In this document: positions 1 to 10,864 of the stretch, piece after piece
Numbering within the stretch: the first letter of the stretch is position 1
Layout: each line of letters starts with the position of its first letter
Origin: Bathynomus jamesi
Lineage: Eukaryota > Arthropoda > Malacostraca > Isopoda > Cirolanidae
Direction of reading: 5' to 3'
NCBI GenBank assembly: GCA_023014485.1
Contig: JAJOZX010009471.1
Coordinates: 105,426-169,425 of the forward strand
DNA: 64,000 nt
Notes under the pieces: generated by a model
What the model was told of the DNA's origin: nothing
Databases searched by the model: none
Seen by the model: only the letters and a program-made list of their open reading frames with translations
Made by a program: the position numbers and the translations under genes

Positions 1-969
1 TTGAAATCCACTCTCTAAGTTCAAAGTTACCTTGTTGCATAATGTTTTGAGAGTGTTCATAGACTTCAGATAATTCAGATTTTGTTGTTGTTGAGCCTAT
101 TAGATTGTCTACGTAAAAATGTTCCTTGAGGAAGTTCAATGTTAAAGAGTTATTAAACTGGTTCAAATGATGTCTAATTGTCAATGCTAATAGGCTAGGT
201 GAGCAATTGGCTCCAAACAAAACAACATTAAATCTATAGGTTATGAACCCTTCATTCAAATCAAATGGATCCCTGAACCATAAGAACCTAAGTTGGTTCT
301 TGTCATATTCATTTTTTAGATTTATTCTCAAAAATGCCTTTGAAATGTCACTTTGTACGGCATATTTATCTAACCTGAACCTCAGTAAGATCTTCACAAG
401 GTCAGAAATGAGATTAGGACCCTCAATCAGTCAATCATTCAACTGTGTTTATCACTGTCTTTGAGGCTACAGTTATATACTACTCTGAGTTTTGTTGTTG
501 GGGCATCTTGTCGATAAACCCCCCTGTGGGTTAAATAATGACAACCATCTTTTTTAAAAGGGTTATTTGTTACTTTTTCAATGAAGCCTTTCTGTAGCTG
601 TTCTTTGAAGACACCATTGTACATTTGAATTATATTATCTTGTTGAGTTTTTTCATTACTTTATATAAATGTCCTTTAGCTACTTTGAGATTGTCTCTTA
701 AAGTTGGACAATTTATTTTCCAAGGTAACTCAACAAAATAACTATTGTCTTTGCACTGGATGGTGTCTTCAAATCTTTCTACCCATTAACTGATCTTCTG
801 AAGTTTGATTTGTGTCATGTATACCCACAGATTCTAGCAACCATAAAGTTTGAATTGCCTCATCCAGAGTTTCATTTGATAGTGATGAATTAATGTTCTC
901 AGTTGTTATAATATTATTCAAAGTGTTGCTATTCTTACAGGTGTTATGTAGGACTGAGTTGAGGCACAT
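1..969 (-). pseudogene. BEL/Pao reverse transcriptase N-terminal region, broken
   Basis: Fragments in more than one frame. The piece at 439-624 reads like the BEL/Pao RT start: an IEKV motif, the sequence CHYLTHRGVYR in the place where the family has YYLPHH.V, then TTKLRVVYNCS. The piece at 769-969 contains LDEAIQTLWLLESVGI, the linker between protease and RT in this clade. Stops and frame changes separate them. No complete catalytic YXDD box is visible, because the region runs off the window edge. A non-functional remnant is the simplest reading. Confidence 0.75.
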
Positions 970-981
970 AGTATTTGTTGG

Positions 982-1482
982 TCATGAACTATTTTGGTTT
1001 AGGTCTAGGTTGTATTTGGATAGGTCACCCAAAGGGGCTATCCCTGATGGAGTCTGATAAGCTATACCATCACCTATCTTCACTATGCCCTTATGAATAA
1101 GATTAATATAATCTGCCCCCATTAACATTTCAATGTTAGTTACTGTGTTGTTTGTGATATGTCTATCAGCTACATTGTACTGTTTTCCCAAATGATTTAT
1201 GGTTTGTTCTAGTTTGGGTATAACCAGTTTGTTTTGTCCTACTTTTGAAATAATGACTGCTTCAATTTTTTTAAATTTATTTTCTAAATGTAGTTCCAGG
1301 TCAATTGTCTTATAGCTATTTTTGTCCGAGTTATCCTTAACAAGGGATGTGATATTGAGTTCTTGTTCATTCGGATTTGGTGTCAAACCCAATTTATTAA
1401 CTAAATTTTGCGAAACAAATGTTTGTTGAGAACAACAGTCTATAAGACATCTCACTGGAGTGGTGCTACCCTCACCATTCAC
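982..1482 (-). pseudogene. Retropepsin-like aspartic protease of BEL/Pao element
   Basis: About 166 residues. The motif VRCLIDCCSQQTFVSQNLV sits near residue 12 and corresponds to the ALLDSGSQ active-site segment of BEL/Pao proteases; here the residue after the aspartate is Cys rather than the usual Ser or Thr. A second conserved segment, MLMGADYINLI, lies near residue 120 (IGxDY motif of the family). The protein would cleave the retroelement polyprotein. It follows the zinc-knuckle segment and precedes the RT remnant, the order expected for this group. The frame is open here but not continuous with gag. Confidence 0.75.
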
Positions 1483-1755
1483 TTAGTCCAAAGTAATAGT
1501 TGGTAAAAGAATCTCAGTGTTTCTTGTTACGTTGTTTGAACAAATAGAATGTCCCATGAAAGTGGCATTTTCTTGATTACCTTTGTTTGGAGGAGGTATC
1601 TTTTGAGTTTGAGTATTGTTGTTTGGACACTTCAGTGAATCACACATTGATGAGACATGTCGTAAACTTTTACAAAACTTACAATTGAATCTTAACCTAG
1701 ATTTACAGTCTTTCGTATAATGTCCTTGGCCAGTACACTTTTTACATAGGTTCAA
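1483..1755 (-). pseudogene. Zinc-knuckle (nucleocapsid) segment of BEL/Pao gag
   Basis: The start of this segment has CKKCTGQGHYTKDC, a CX2CX4HX4C zinc knuckle, followed by a second cysteine set CKFCKSLRHVSSMC with an H in the expected place. Such knuckles bind the element RNA in the gag protein. The segment sits between the gag capsid part (1916-2903) and the protease (982-1482). Confidence 0.75.
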
Positions 1756-1915
1756 CTGTTCACATCTTCTAGCTCTTGAGTTAAAGTCTGAATATTTGTC
1801 ACACCCAGTACTACTATGTTCATCACTTGCACAAAATTTGCAATGTGGTGTGGTAAGTTGAGGCAGCAGTTACATTAAAGTTCTGTAATGTAGGTGTTTC
1901 GTGTATTACAATTGG

Positions 1916-2903
1916 TCACATTTGATATACAGTATCAAGTTTGTCTGTTGGGCTGTAAACTAGTTGGTCTCTGGGGACAGTCTTTGGTTTATCCATAGTC
2001 TGGGTCTTATTTTGTGTTGCAATATTTCTCAATTTGTAATTAGTTAGGATAGTTGGAAAGTGTTTTCTGATGTTTTCAAGATTAGGATAATTTTCTCCCG
2101 TCTTTAGAACTAAAACATTTTTAACCCTCAAAGGAAGGCACCTAAGAACTACGCCTTGTATAATCCAAGATGAAGCTTTAACATCTATCTCATTGCTAAC
2201 CAGTTGTCCTATAATAGCTTCTAATTTTGAATAAAAATTTTCCATATCACTATGGTTATCTTTTATGGGTGCAAAATCAATAATTTGTTGAGATAATTCA
2301 AATACAATCTCATCTTTATTAATGAAATTACGTTTTAAGAGATCAATAGCTACTTCATATGAATTCCCTACAGCTGGTAAATAGGCTATCATGTTATAGG
2401 CTGGACCTTAAGGAAACTAGTTAAAGTAGCTAAACTTATCAACAGTTGAAAATATAAGGTTTATTACCTATTAAACTCTCAAATTTTTCAATGAAAGATG
2501 GGAATTGTACCGTGTCCCATCAAATGTTGGTACTAGCAAAGTGGGTAACTTAGCCCTAAATTCTTGTGACTCAGGATTTGGCATGCCACTTAAATTTTGT
2601 TGAAGGTTAGCTCTACTTTGATTAAAATCAGAAGTAGGTTTATTTGGTGTTAAGTCAGTCAAACGAGACTGTAGTCTCCTTATTTGCCTGTTCAATTGAG
2701 ATTACCTGAACATCATTATCAGCGTAAAGGTCTATAAGTTGTTCATCAGCCATTTCGGATTCAACTAACTCTGAAATACTCTCATCAATGGCTATTATTT
2801 CCTTCTTTTGTTTTTCCAATTTAAGAATTACACACTCTAAATCTTCCTTACCTGGTTGTGTAATATTGTTAAAAGTGTTCATGGCCTTTGTAACAGCACC
2901 CAA
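1916..2903 (-). pseudogene. BEL/Pao gag (DUF1759-like), frame-broken
   Basis: Three overlapping or adjacent frames. 2655-2903 is a short coiled, charged N-terminal part. 2471-2695 ends in AKLPTLLVPTFDGTRYN, the typical entry to the DUF1759-like gag domain of BEL/Pao elements (LPKLELPTFDG in relatives). 1916-2392 continues with NSYEVAIDLLKRNF and ends near NYKLRN. The breaks between frames show decay or sequence errors. The role would be to form the capsid-like particle around the element RNA. Confidence 0.75.
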
Positions 2904-3283
2904 CTTTCCCCTCTTTTCTTTTTAACTTTTTCAATTCCTCACTGTCCATGTTTAAGCCAAAATTGTTTAACTGGGGATCGTAATGAAATATAGGACAAGA
3001 AGAAATTACCAGAGACAAGAGATCAAATAAATTGAGTAATCAGACAAAATAGTCAAGTTTTAAATTTGGTTTAATCCCCCCCAAGTACTTATGTGTCACT
3101 CAGGTCTAAGCTTATAAGAGAATGAGACTCCTTAAATGTAAATGTTCCCTAGTTAGGCCCTAGGTTGTAGACCTAATTAGGCAAGTTTGTTACTTTAGGC
3201 TTGATTGGGTTAGGTTTAGGCTAGACCATTTAGCCTAATTCTGCAATTTTTGTTAAGTAAGGTTAAAGTTTGTAAATTTCCCA

Positions 3284-3298
3284 CACACGGACCACCAA
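3284..3298 (-). other. Candidate primer binding site of the LTR element
   Basis: On the minus strand the presumed LTR ends in CACA and is followed directly by TTGGTGGTCCGTG. A tRNA primer binding site is expected at exactly this place, and TGG is the usual start because tRNAs end in CCA. I cannot assign the tRNA. Confidence 0.4.
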
Positions 3299-4150
3299 TG
3301 TGAAAAATGCTCTGTATGAATTGGTCCCCAATTAACCCACCCCTAATATCTCCAGTCTAACTATAGAGTAGATTAAGTCTAGCCTTGTAGGGGTCAGCCT
3401 AGAGATTCCGGAAATGGTCCAGAGCGGGCAGATAAATTGAGGTCCACAGTAGGATTCCTCACCAAATTAGGTTAGGGCATCTACCTTCACCTTTGTTAAG
3501 CTATGAGTTGATGCTAGGTCTTAGGCCACAATGTAGGCCTAATTTGTCTGACCCAGCTTAATTTAATGCGTTTACTTCTAAACTGGGTTAAAAACACAAT
3601 TAGTCACTTACTGCTAGTTATTAGAGAGTCCCTTTTCCCCTTTGTTTAATTGTTGAGAGCGTACTTGCTGGTGGGGATCTTTTCTCGTTGTTTGTTCTTC
3701 TCCCTTCTCTCGTTCCGTCTTGTCGCCCCGTTCCTCGTTTTCGTTCTCTCTTGTCTTCCTTTTCGCGGGGCTTTTTCCACCAGCGTCGTCTTGGTTTTTT
3801 TCTTCGGTTGGTTGATCGGTAATGTATATCTATTACCGAGCACGCTCTTGTCACACAGTATATAAATACTAGTGTGGAGAATAACTCTGGTGAGCAACCA
3901 ATTGGTTTCATCCACCCAGTTATTGACATAAAAGGAATTTAATAATTGTTAGATTAACTACCTACCTACTCAGTGAACCATTTCGTTATCTCCCAACTAA
4001 CCACACATCAGTTTCCATACTACAGCCCAAGTTAAGCTAGACTAAACAAAATTACAGACTTGGAGGTCCTATTAGGTCCTACTTCAGGGTTGCTGACTCG
4101 ATGTGGGCCTACCTTAGGCCTCAGTTGCATAAAATTAAGATAAAAACAAA
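3299..4150 (-). mobile_element. Putative 5' LTR and promoter of the BEL/Pao element
   Basis: The inner boundary at 3299 is supported by the TG/CA end and the adjacent candidate primer site. The outer boundary is not certain, because the other LTR is outside the window and no target duplication could be compared. A TATA-like string lies near 3860 on the minus strand. Short open frames in this stretch (3621-3929 and others) are low-complexity Arg/Lys-rich readings of a purine-rich tract and are not supported as genes. Confidence 0.4.
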
Positions 4151-4365
4151 AGGGGTACTATTTATGGTCTTCTTCTAAATCTTGCAACAACAACACAACC
4201 TGCACCATTGCACGATGCAACAATCTTGTATCTAAACAACCAAACTGAATTGCAAGAGAGCTCTCTATAAGACCACGCCCTGTAAGTTAGGGTGTATCAT
4301 GCTCAGGTCGAATATTGAAAAACTTGGAATTTCAAGATTGGCAGTATGTATTCCTTTGTAAAATT

Positions 4366-5563
4366 CAGAGCTGGGCAGTAACGCGTTACAAGTAACGGCT
4401 GCTCGTAACGCGGTACTTTTTTAGTAACGGTAGTGGTAACGGTATTACATTTCAAATCAAGTAACTCTTTCAGTAACGACGTTATTTTTTTAGGGAAATA
4501 CATTCGTTAGTCGTTACTCGTTACTTTTTTTATCGTAGCTCGCAATTAGTGTCTTTCGATCCTCACTCATTATTCATTAACCGTTAAAAATTTGTCCCTT
4601 CTCTATGAGCGAGGTGTGCATGTTAGCCGTTGGCATGCTGGCAGCCTACCACCATCCACCCTCTTCCCCTACAGTGAGGCCTACACTGACAGCACTGTCA
4701 AAGTAAAAAGGCGAAGAACCCTGGAGCAGGAAGGGACCTAAGTTCAACAGAGGTTCGTCATTCCTCTCATCTGGGCCTTCACGGCACGTTAGCTCTGCAT
4801 CCTTCCCATCCACTAACTTTAAAAATATGTTTATTAAACTTAACACTCCTATACCATCTAGTGCCGCTGTTGAGCGGGTTTTTTCAGTAAGGAAAGATAT
4901 ACTGCGTCGGAAACGAGGCTCGCTCTTAAATGCAACTTTTGAGAAGCTTGTTTTCTTAAAGGCCAATAAAAATCTTTTGAATAATAGTTCTTAAGTTTGT
5001 AATTTAGCTAATAAATGTCAATTATTTTATCAATGCCATGCACAATAACTCATTTGATTAATTTCTTTAGTATTTCGTAGTATTGTTTTGCAAAAACTAA
5101 ACTTTCCTGATATATTCTAGCATTAGTAAATTAGTATCAATAGTATGCTACATCCTCTGTTATGTTGCAATTCCTAGTAATAAATTTTGCAGTAATTTTG
5201 TTTCACTTTTTTTAAAAATATTATGCCTTATAAGTCATAACAACGCAATGAAGGCATGCACAGACTTCATAGCCTATGCATTAACCAGTAGATACAAACC
5301 AACACATACTCGCACAAGCGAATGTTTTATATAATATTTTATGTATATATAAATTATAATATACCTATGCATATATATAATATATTTACATTTCATTAAA
5401 AGTAACGGTAACGAGTAACGGTGCCGTTACTCGTTACTTTAAAAAAATGGTAACTGTAACGATAACGGCGTTATATTTAGACTGTAGTAACGGTAACGGC
5501 GTTATATTTAGACTGTAGTAACGGTAACGGCATTACATTTATAAAGTAACGAGCAAAGCACTG
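4366..5563 (+). mobile_element. hAT element nested in the left arm of copy 1
   Basis: Ends read CAGAGCTGGGC on the left and GCAAAGCACTG on the right, with a target duplication GTAAAATT at 4358-4365 and 5564-5571. Subterminal sequence on both sides is made of repeats of GTAACG and related hexamers. It contains a hAT C-terminal domain fragment. It interrupts the inverted repeat of the 4288-10338 element, so it arrived later. Confidence 0.9.
4818..4994 (+). pseudogene. hAT transposase C-terminal dimerisation domain fragment
   Basis: About 58 residues in one open frame to a stop, containing LNTPIPSSAAVERVFSVRKD followed by ILRRKRGSL and FEKLVFLKAN. This is the C-terminal hAT dimerisation motif (SSAxVERxFS). 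The N-terminal DNA-binding part and the first catalytic residues are missing, so it is a remnant. Known function of the domain: transposase multimerisation and placement of the catalytic glutamate. Confidence 0.85.
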
Positions 5564-5571
5564 GTAAAATT

Positions 5572-6167
5572 GAATTTTAAGAGGGGTTCGTCTTCTGCAA
5601 CTTTTGCGAAAAATCGCATTTAAGTGTTCAAAATCGCACTTTTTGTCGAAAAATGGGATTTTTGGCCAATTTCAAAGACTTGGTAGCCTCAAATGACTTC
5701 CATATGTCCATATTGTTCACAACACCCTTAAGCATTTCTAGGGGCAGGCTTGGACCCATTTAAGATCAGCCAAAGTGGTTCATAACCCCTAAAAATAACC
5801 AAAATCACTCAAAATGGCCCAAACTAAGGAATTGTATGATTTTTAGTCTCCTATACATCACATTTCGCGGATGTCTCTTCATCAGGCAGAATCTTTTGTT
5901 CTTCTTTCTTAGTCTTGCATTTTCTTTTTTTAGAAACGCCTCCACCAATTTTTATTTATTTCTTTTCGGCATCACTGAGTGTGATGGCAGCTGCCCCACC
6001 TTTCCGCAAGCTGCTGTGACGTTCAACCTTTTTTTTGCAATTGCAATTCTTCTTTAATATTTGTATAAGTCCTCCTCCATCCCAGCTTGTAATAATATGC
6101 TGGTCAACTGAATGTTTGAGATTTTTCTTCTGAAAGCATCTTGATTTGTCTAGCAAGTTGTAGAGAT
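5572..6167. other. Inner left arm of copy 1; no gene seen
   Basis: The start of this stretch matches the right arm inverted (AAGTGTTCAAA and the GCACTTTTT-type segment). The remainder to 6167 has short open frames without recognisable motifs. I see no independent gene. Confidence 0.5.
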
Positions 6168-6735
6168 CTAAAACATGTTCATAATGTGTTGCTTTGACTT
6201 GAAAACTGGCAACAATTCTCTGTGATCGATCCTAACACGAACAAAACCATCTTCTCTCTTGCCCATACACTGTATGAGCTGCAGCTGAAACTTCCTGGAC
6301 TGCTCTTTCACAGCTTTGAGTGTGAACTGAAGTTCTCAACTTCAAGTGGAGACCTGAGAAGCTCCTCAACTTCTCTTGACAACTTACAAGTGAAGAGTGG
6401 CTCATACAATTTCTCCTTATCCCAATTAATCAGAGTAATTGGAGAAGTGGCATCAAAATTCAGTTTAGGGTTTCTATGAGTTCTCAGACTCATGTCTCCA
6501 TACTCAGACTTACCTCTGATCTTCTTGATCATCTCAATCCCCCATACCCTCTCCTCCTGACTTCAGAGGTCTGGCTTTTCAGCAGTCCCAGAGCGGTCAC
6601 AATAAGGTGAGGTCCATACCTCATGTGGTGCTTCACTTTGATCTCAAAATACATCTTGAAGTAGAAGTCCAGGCAGAACTTCAGCAGTACCTCCAGCTTC
6701 TTCAGCACCTCTCCCTTCAGACCATGCTGCCTCAT
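6168..6735 (-). pseudogene. C-terminal part of a TAGGGYG-family transposase (minus strand)
   Basis: Reading down from 6735, GLKGEVLKKLEVLLKF, YFEIKVKHH and LLKSQTSEVR align with GLKGRNLKNLRIIVEF, NIKLNH and LFRSQKKEV of the plus-strand protein near 9030-9190. After a frame change near 6530 it continues with LINWDKEKLYEPLFTCKLS and HTVYGQERR, and ends in LLPVFKSKQHIMNMF with a stop at 6168-6170. The last part aligns with KKMPSFESKAEYKV, the end of the 15992 protein. It is therefore a true C-terminus with its own stop, cut at 6735. The 5' portion is missing; the sequence at 6736 begins another TAGGGTGTG-type end. Confidence 0.8.
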
Positions 6736-6760
6736 TAGGGTGTGTCAATTTTAGTAAAGT
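6736..6760 (+). repeat. Internal TAGGGTGTGTCA end, possible nested family member
   Basis: TAGGGTGTGTCAATTTTAG starts exactly where the minus-strand transposase fragment stops. It resembles the terminal sequence of the enclosing element (TAGGGTGTATCATG). The distance from here to the plus-strand transposase start (about 550 bp) equals the end-to-gene distance in the 15585-18754 element (about 530 bp). I infer that the plus-strand gene belongs to a second family member inserted here. No matching right end was found. Confidence 0.55.
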
Positions 6761-7288
6761 CAACAATTCAAAAAACTACTAATGCTCAAATGATGTCATA
6801 TTATCTAGCAAACTTAGAAATATCTTTAGTGTTGTTTAAAAAGCCATTTACCTACTTATATTTTACCATAAAGGTTGAAATATAACCTAAATATGACTGT
6901 AGCATCGTATATGTGTGGTGAACTTTGGTTATTTTTGGTGTGCAGTATGGTTTCTAAGTTTCACATAGTCACAAATGCTGGAGTTTTGATTGTGAATGCA
7001 TGTGTTTTCCCTCCTTTTGACAATTTTGATTACTTCGTAATGTAAATATTGTGTAATTCAAATTATTCGAAATGTTATGTGACCCAAACTTTCTGTATAT
7101 TTTGATATGATAGATATATGAAATTGTCATTACTTTGAATAATTAAGTCTTGTACCTATAACAACACAACCTTTTATCTGAGCTTATTGGAAGATATTAA
7201 GAATTTCAATTAACTTAATTTTATGTAATCATAATCAGTAGACCTATCCAAATTTCAATGAGATTTCTTTTGTTCACAGGTCCACAGG

Positions 7289-9516
7289 ATGAGTCAGAAA
7301 GAAATCAGAACCCGAAGCAAATCAAGTTGTCACCTAAGTCATTTGGTGGGACAGGGAAGGAACTTCCCCCCGGCTGAGCTACCCACAGCCAGAGATGTGC
7401 TGAGTTATGGTTTGTTGAGGAGAGAGATGAGTGAGGAAGACAGGAGGAATTACCCGGTTAATGACCTGATTAACAACGGCATTGTTCCAGGGCTACTGGC
7501 TCAGTGGAGAAAGGCCAAACGCTCTATTCACAGGACCTGTAATCAACACTGAGGTCAGGATCAGGGCTAAAGTGAAGGCACTGTGGGATGAGGCAGTGAA
7601 GGTGTCCATTGGCAATGTGAAGCTAGAGGTCAAAGATAGGTTCATGATGAAACTGGACAAATTGGTGGACATCCTGACCTGTCACTGTGTGATTAGGAGC
7701 TGCAGTGAGCTTGGGTGCAACCCTGTCTGCAACAGTGAGGTTCACATTGACTGCAGCTGCAGGAGCGAGCAGAAGATACCAGTGCAGGAGCTTGCCTTCA
7801 TTAAAGGTCAGAGAGAAAAGGTAGGCAGTGTGGGGGCACACCAGATGGGTCTAGCTGATTACCCTGAGACCAGGAGACAGGAAGCAGTGCTGCAGAGACA
7901 GGAGCAGAGAAGGAAGGCCGAGGAGAAGAGGAGGAGGAAGGCAGAGTCAGCTAAAAAAGAAGAGGAGTTGAGGGAGGAGTCACTGCTGGAGATGGAGTTG
8001 AAGGAGACTGGAGATATACTGGAGGAGGCAGGGAGGAGAGAGGAGGACGAAGACTTCATACCAGAGGCTGCGACAACTTCTTCCTTGCCTGTGGCTAAGA
8101 AGAAGAAATACAACACTGAAGATATCACCAACATAGCTCTGGCTAGCTTGAGACATCACACTGGGCCGAGAGAGACTGCAGAGATTGCCACTTCTGCCTG
8201 GATTGATGCTGGTCTTATCACAGAGTTTGATACAGCGCTGGTAATTGACCACAACAAGGTGAGGAGGGCTCAGGAGAGACTGACTAAGGAGCTGGTCAGG
8301 AAGTTTGATGAAGAAATTAGGGAAAATGGCATCACCTGTATCTTCTTTGATGGAAAAAGAGATGACACCAAAGTGATGATGGAAGCTGAGGGCAGTGACA
8401 GGCAGTTTCCTGACCTCATTAAGGAAGAACACTACACAGTGGGCAATGAACCAGGTGGGAAATATTTGTGACATTTTGTACCAGAGGAAGCTGCAGAGGA
8501 GAGAAGTCATGCTGAGGTCATTGCTGATCATCTGGTGAACTGGCTAAGAGAGAGAGGAGCAGACCAGACTCTTTTGGCCATAGGAGGTGACAGTACTAAT
8601 GTGAATACTGGCTGGAAGGGAGGAGTAATGCATTATGTGGAGGTCAAGCTTAGCAAGAAGTTGGTGTGGATTGTCTGTGACTTGCACACTGGGGAGCTGA
8701 GTCTCAGACACCTGGTGACTGCACTGGATGGCAAGACATTGAGCAACAACACGTGATCTGGGCCCCTAGGGAAGATGTTAGACACTGCCACTGAGCTGGA
8801 GATCAACCCCAAACTTCACGAGGATCACTGTTGGTCCTCCTCTACCCCATCTCAGTCAAGAGGTAGTCAAAGACCTCAGCACAGACCAATCATATGGCTA
8901 CAGAATCATCACTGCCATCAGATCGGGAGAGGTACCTCAGAGTCTAGCTCTCTTGGAGATTGGGTCAGTCTGTCACAGTAGGTGGGTCACCACGGCTCTA
9001 AGGTTCTGCAGATTGTGGATTTTCAAACATGGGCTGAAGGGTAGGAACCTGAAGAATCTGAGGATAATTGTGGAATTCATGGTGGGAGTCTACTCTACGT
9101 GCCAAACTGGTTCAACATCAAGTTAAATCACAGCTGGGTGGAGGGTCCCAGGCATGTATTGTACCAGCTGGAGCTGTTCAGAAGTCAGAAGAAGGAGGTG
9201 ATAGGAATAGTGATGCCTACAGTGAAGAGATCAGCCTAGTATGCACACTCTGAGGCTGTGCTCCAGGCCATGCTGTGCAGTGAGGTGGAGGAGGAGAGGA
9301 GGGAGACAGTGGATACTGGAAATCAGCGGTGAAGGAGATGAGGACACACAGGTAGGAGACTGCAGTGTCAAACCCAGGAAGACTCCTGACATCAACCCAG
9401 ATGCCACCAAACTCTCGGAGCTTATTGAATGGAACTCTGGCGTGACTGAGCCTCCTCTGACCTGCTCCCTCAACAAATCTTTCCAATATATCGGTATTAG
9501 AAAAAGTGCTCGACAA
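7289..9516 (+). pseudogene. TAGGGYG-family DDE-like transposase, frame-broken
   Basis: Read through several frames: 7289-7552 (N-terminus), 7482-8471, 8535-8756, then pieces to about 9516. Visible parts in order: a helical N-terminal part; a Cys-rich patch (CHC near 7681 and CSCR near 7758); a long Arg/Glu coiled coil (7860-8050); FDGKRDD near 8345 (candidate first Asp); GGDSTNVNTGWKGG near 8585 (candidate second Asp); LHTGELSLRHLV; STDQSYG and HSRWVTTALR; INPDATKLSELIEWNS and TEPPLTCSL. The same order occurs in the minus-strand protein at 15992-18223, so these are homologous. The C-terminus after TEPPLTCSL is missing. Probable role is mobilising the element; the family name is not known to me. 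Confidence 0.8.
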
Positions 9517-9736
9517 ATATAGATGCTTTATTAAATGAGATTACATATTTTTAATTTGTAATTGAGTATAATATAGATAAGTTTAAGAGATTAAATACGA
9601 TAGGCTTACATAAAAAATAATATATTTCACCAAGTAATATATATAAATTGTACACAGTAAAGTAAATTGCAAAGCAAACAAACGTAAAGTAAATTGCACA
9701 CAGTAAACCGAGCAAAAAGCCGGACATTGAAAACAC
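9517..9736. other. AT-rich spacer inside copy 1
   Basis: AT-rich sequence with a repeated GTAAAGTAAATTGCA unit near 9657-9705. No gene or RNA recognised. Confidence 0.5.
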
Positions 9737-10090
9737 CTAATGGTTTAACCTAAGTGACCTTATCTTTCTGGCTTTCTTTTGGGAGAACATCTTAATAATC
9801 CCTGAAAAATCCAAACTGCGAGCCAAATTACTTTCAATCGAGATGAGTGCTAATGCGGATAAGCGAGATTGTCCCAGGGTTGATCGATAACAATGTAGAG
9901 GTTTGGGAAAGTCGCGGTCATCATGTGCTGCAAAAGAAATTGTAGCACCTGCTCTGCCGATTTGAGGGACACCTCAGAAATACTGTATTTAGAGAAAGCA
10001 ATGACTTCATCACCGAGATGTAGCTCTATATCACTCCCTAGGTCTACTCTACAGTCTACACAAATAAAGTGGAAAACAACTAAACAAACA
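9737..10090 (-). pseudogene. hAT (ZMYM1-like) transposase C-terminal remnant
   Basis: Minus-strand translation gives TLGQSRLSALALISIE, SNLARSLDFSGIIKMFS and KKARKIRSL before a stop at 9737-9739. This is the typical end of ZMYM1/TTF-type hAT transposases (TMGQERLSGLALLSIE, then IDFDDVI and KARK in relatives). Upstream, FSKYSISEVSLKSAEQVLQF and FPNLY fit the part before the dimerisation core, but the LTIPVTVASAERSFS core itself is missing, so an internal deletion has occurred. It lies in the right part of the enclosing element and is unrelated to that element's own protein. Confidence 0.7.
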
Positions 10091-10550
10091 CCTCTACTTT
10101 TTCGTAGGCCAAGGCTTTCAGCCTTTAAGCCTTCGGGTTAACCCGGCACTGACTACAGTGTATGTCCTGCGCAGCTGTTCTGTACATGACCAGAAAACGA
10201 AAAAGTGGAAATTTGAACACTTAAAAGTGGTTTTTAGCAAAAGTTCAAGAAAACAAACCACTCCTAAAATTAAATTTTACATAGGAATACATACTGCCAA
10301 TCTTGAAATTCGCGCTTCAATGAGCATGATACACCCTACTGTAAGTGCCGCATTCAACAAACGAGTAGAAAGGACGCGCCAGTGCCCCCCAAAAAAATGA
10401 TGCCACAAGAATACCCAAACAATGATGCCACAAGAGCCCAAAAATGCTAGCTCTAAATTAAGTTAATTTTTCACTAACCTTACAATTATGAGATGAATAT
10501 ATATACACCTTAACTTAATATATACAAGCAATGCTGCATCAATCAGCTGG

Positions 10551-10640
10551 ATTCGCCAGCCAGACTTGATTCGTCAGCCAGACTCTGTACTTCATTCGTC
10601 AGCCAGACTCTGTATTTGATTCGTCAGCCAGACTCTGTAC
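10551..10640. repeat. 25-bp tandem repeat, about 3.5 copies
   Basis: ATTCGTCAGCCAGACTCTGT followed by ACTTC repeats in tandem, with a degenerate first unit. It lies upstream of the CR1-like LINE and may be the 5' untranslated region of that element; arrays in this position often carry the promoter of non-LTR elements, but that is inference here. Confidence 0.85.
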
Positions 10641-10864
10641 TGAACGGACGCATTTCCTGAGCTCTCTGATATTGCATCTACTTTTGTATATTGCTGAGAA
10701 TTTTGCTTTTGGATAGTTTTGAATTTTATATACTTGCGTTTAAATTTACGTTGTTATAGTTAAGTAATGAATATTAGTGGTTTTAGCGATTTAGAAGTTT
10801 TCATAGCGTGCCGGCTTAATTTAACTTATACCTGTGACGGTTTAAACTAATTTTTAACTGCGCG

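Larger units (their letters stand above)
1..3298 (-). mobile_element. BEL/Pao-type LTR retrotransposon, internal region (partial, decayed)
   Basis: The minus strand carries, in the order gag, zinc knuckle, protease, reverse transcriptase, pieces typical of BEL/Pao retroelements. The order runs from about 2903 down to 1 and the element continues off the left edge, so the rest of pol and the 3' LTR are not visible. The reading frame is broken several times, so the copy is not expected to be active. A putative LTR lies just upstream, beginning at 3299. Family assignment rests on the gag motif style, the protease motif LIDCCSQ and the RT motif TTKLRVVYNCS; it is strong for BEL/Pao and weak for any named subfamily. 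Confidence 0.85.
4288..10338. mobile_element. TAGGGYG-end DNA transposon, composite copy 1
   Basis: Both ends begin TAGGGTGTATCATGCTCA (left from 4288, right read inward from 10338) and the element is flanked by identical 8-bp repeats CTGTAAGT at 4280-4287 and 10339-10346. The inverted repeats continue inward past a nested insertion at 4366-5563; for example TTTCAAGATTGGCAGTATG occurs in both arms. The inside holds a minus-strand transposase C-terminus (6168-6735), a plus-strand transposase of the same family (7289-9516) and a hAT remnant (9737-10090). The 8-bp duplication and the TAGGG start fit the hAT end consensus, but the protein is not an ordinary hAT transposase. Confidence 0.9.

Noticed and set aside
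3621..3929. Arg/Lys-rich open frames of 89-102 codons on the minus strand and a 71-codon frame on the plus strand
   Set aside because: They are overlapping readings of a purine/pyrimidine-rich tract inside the presumed LTR, without motif.
7980..8531. 183-codon open frame on the minus strand
   Set aside because: It lies opposite the plus-strand transposase and is an antisense shadow of the coiled-coil and acidic regions.
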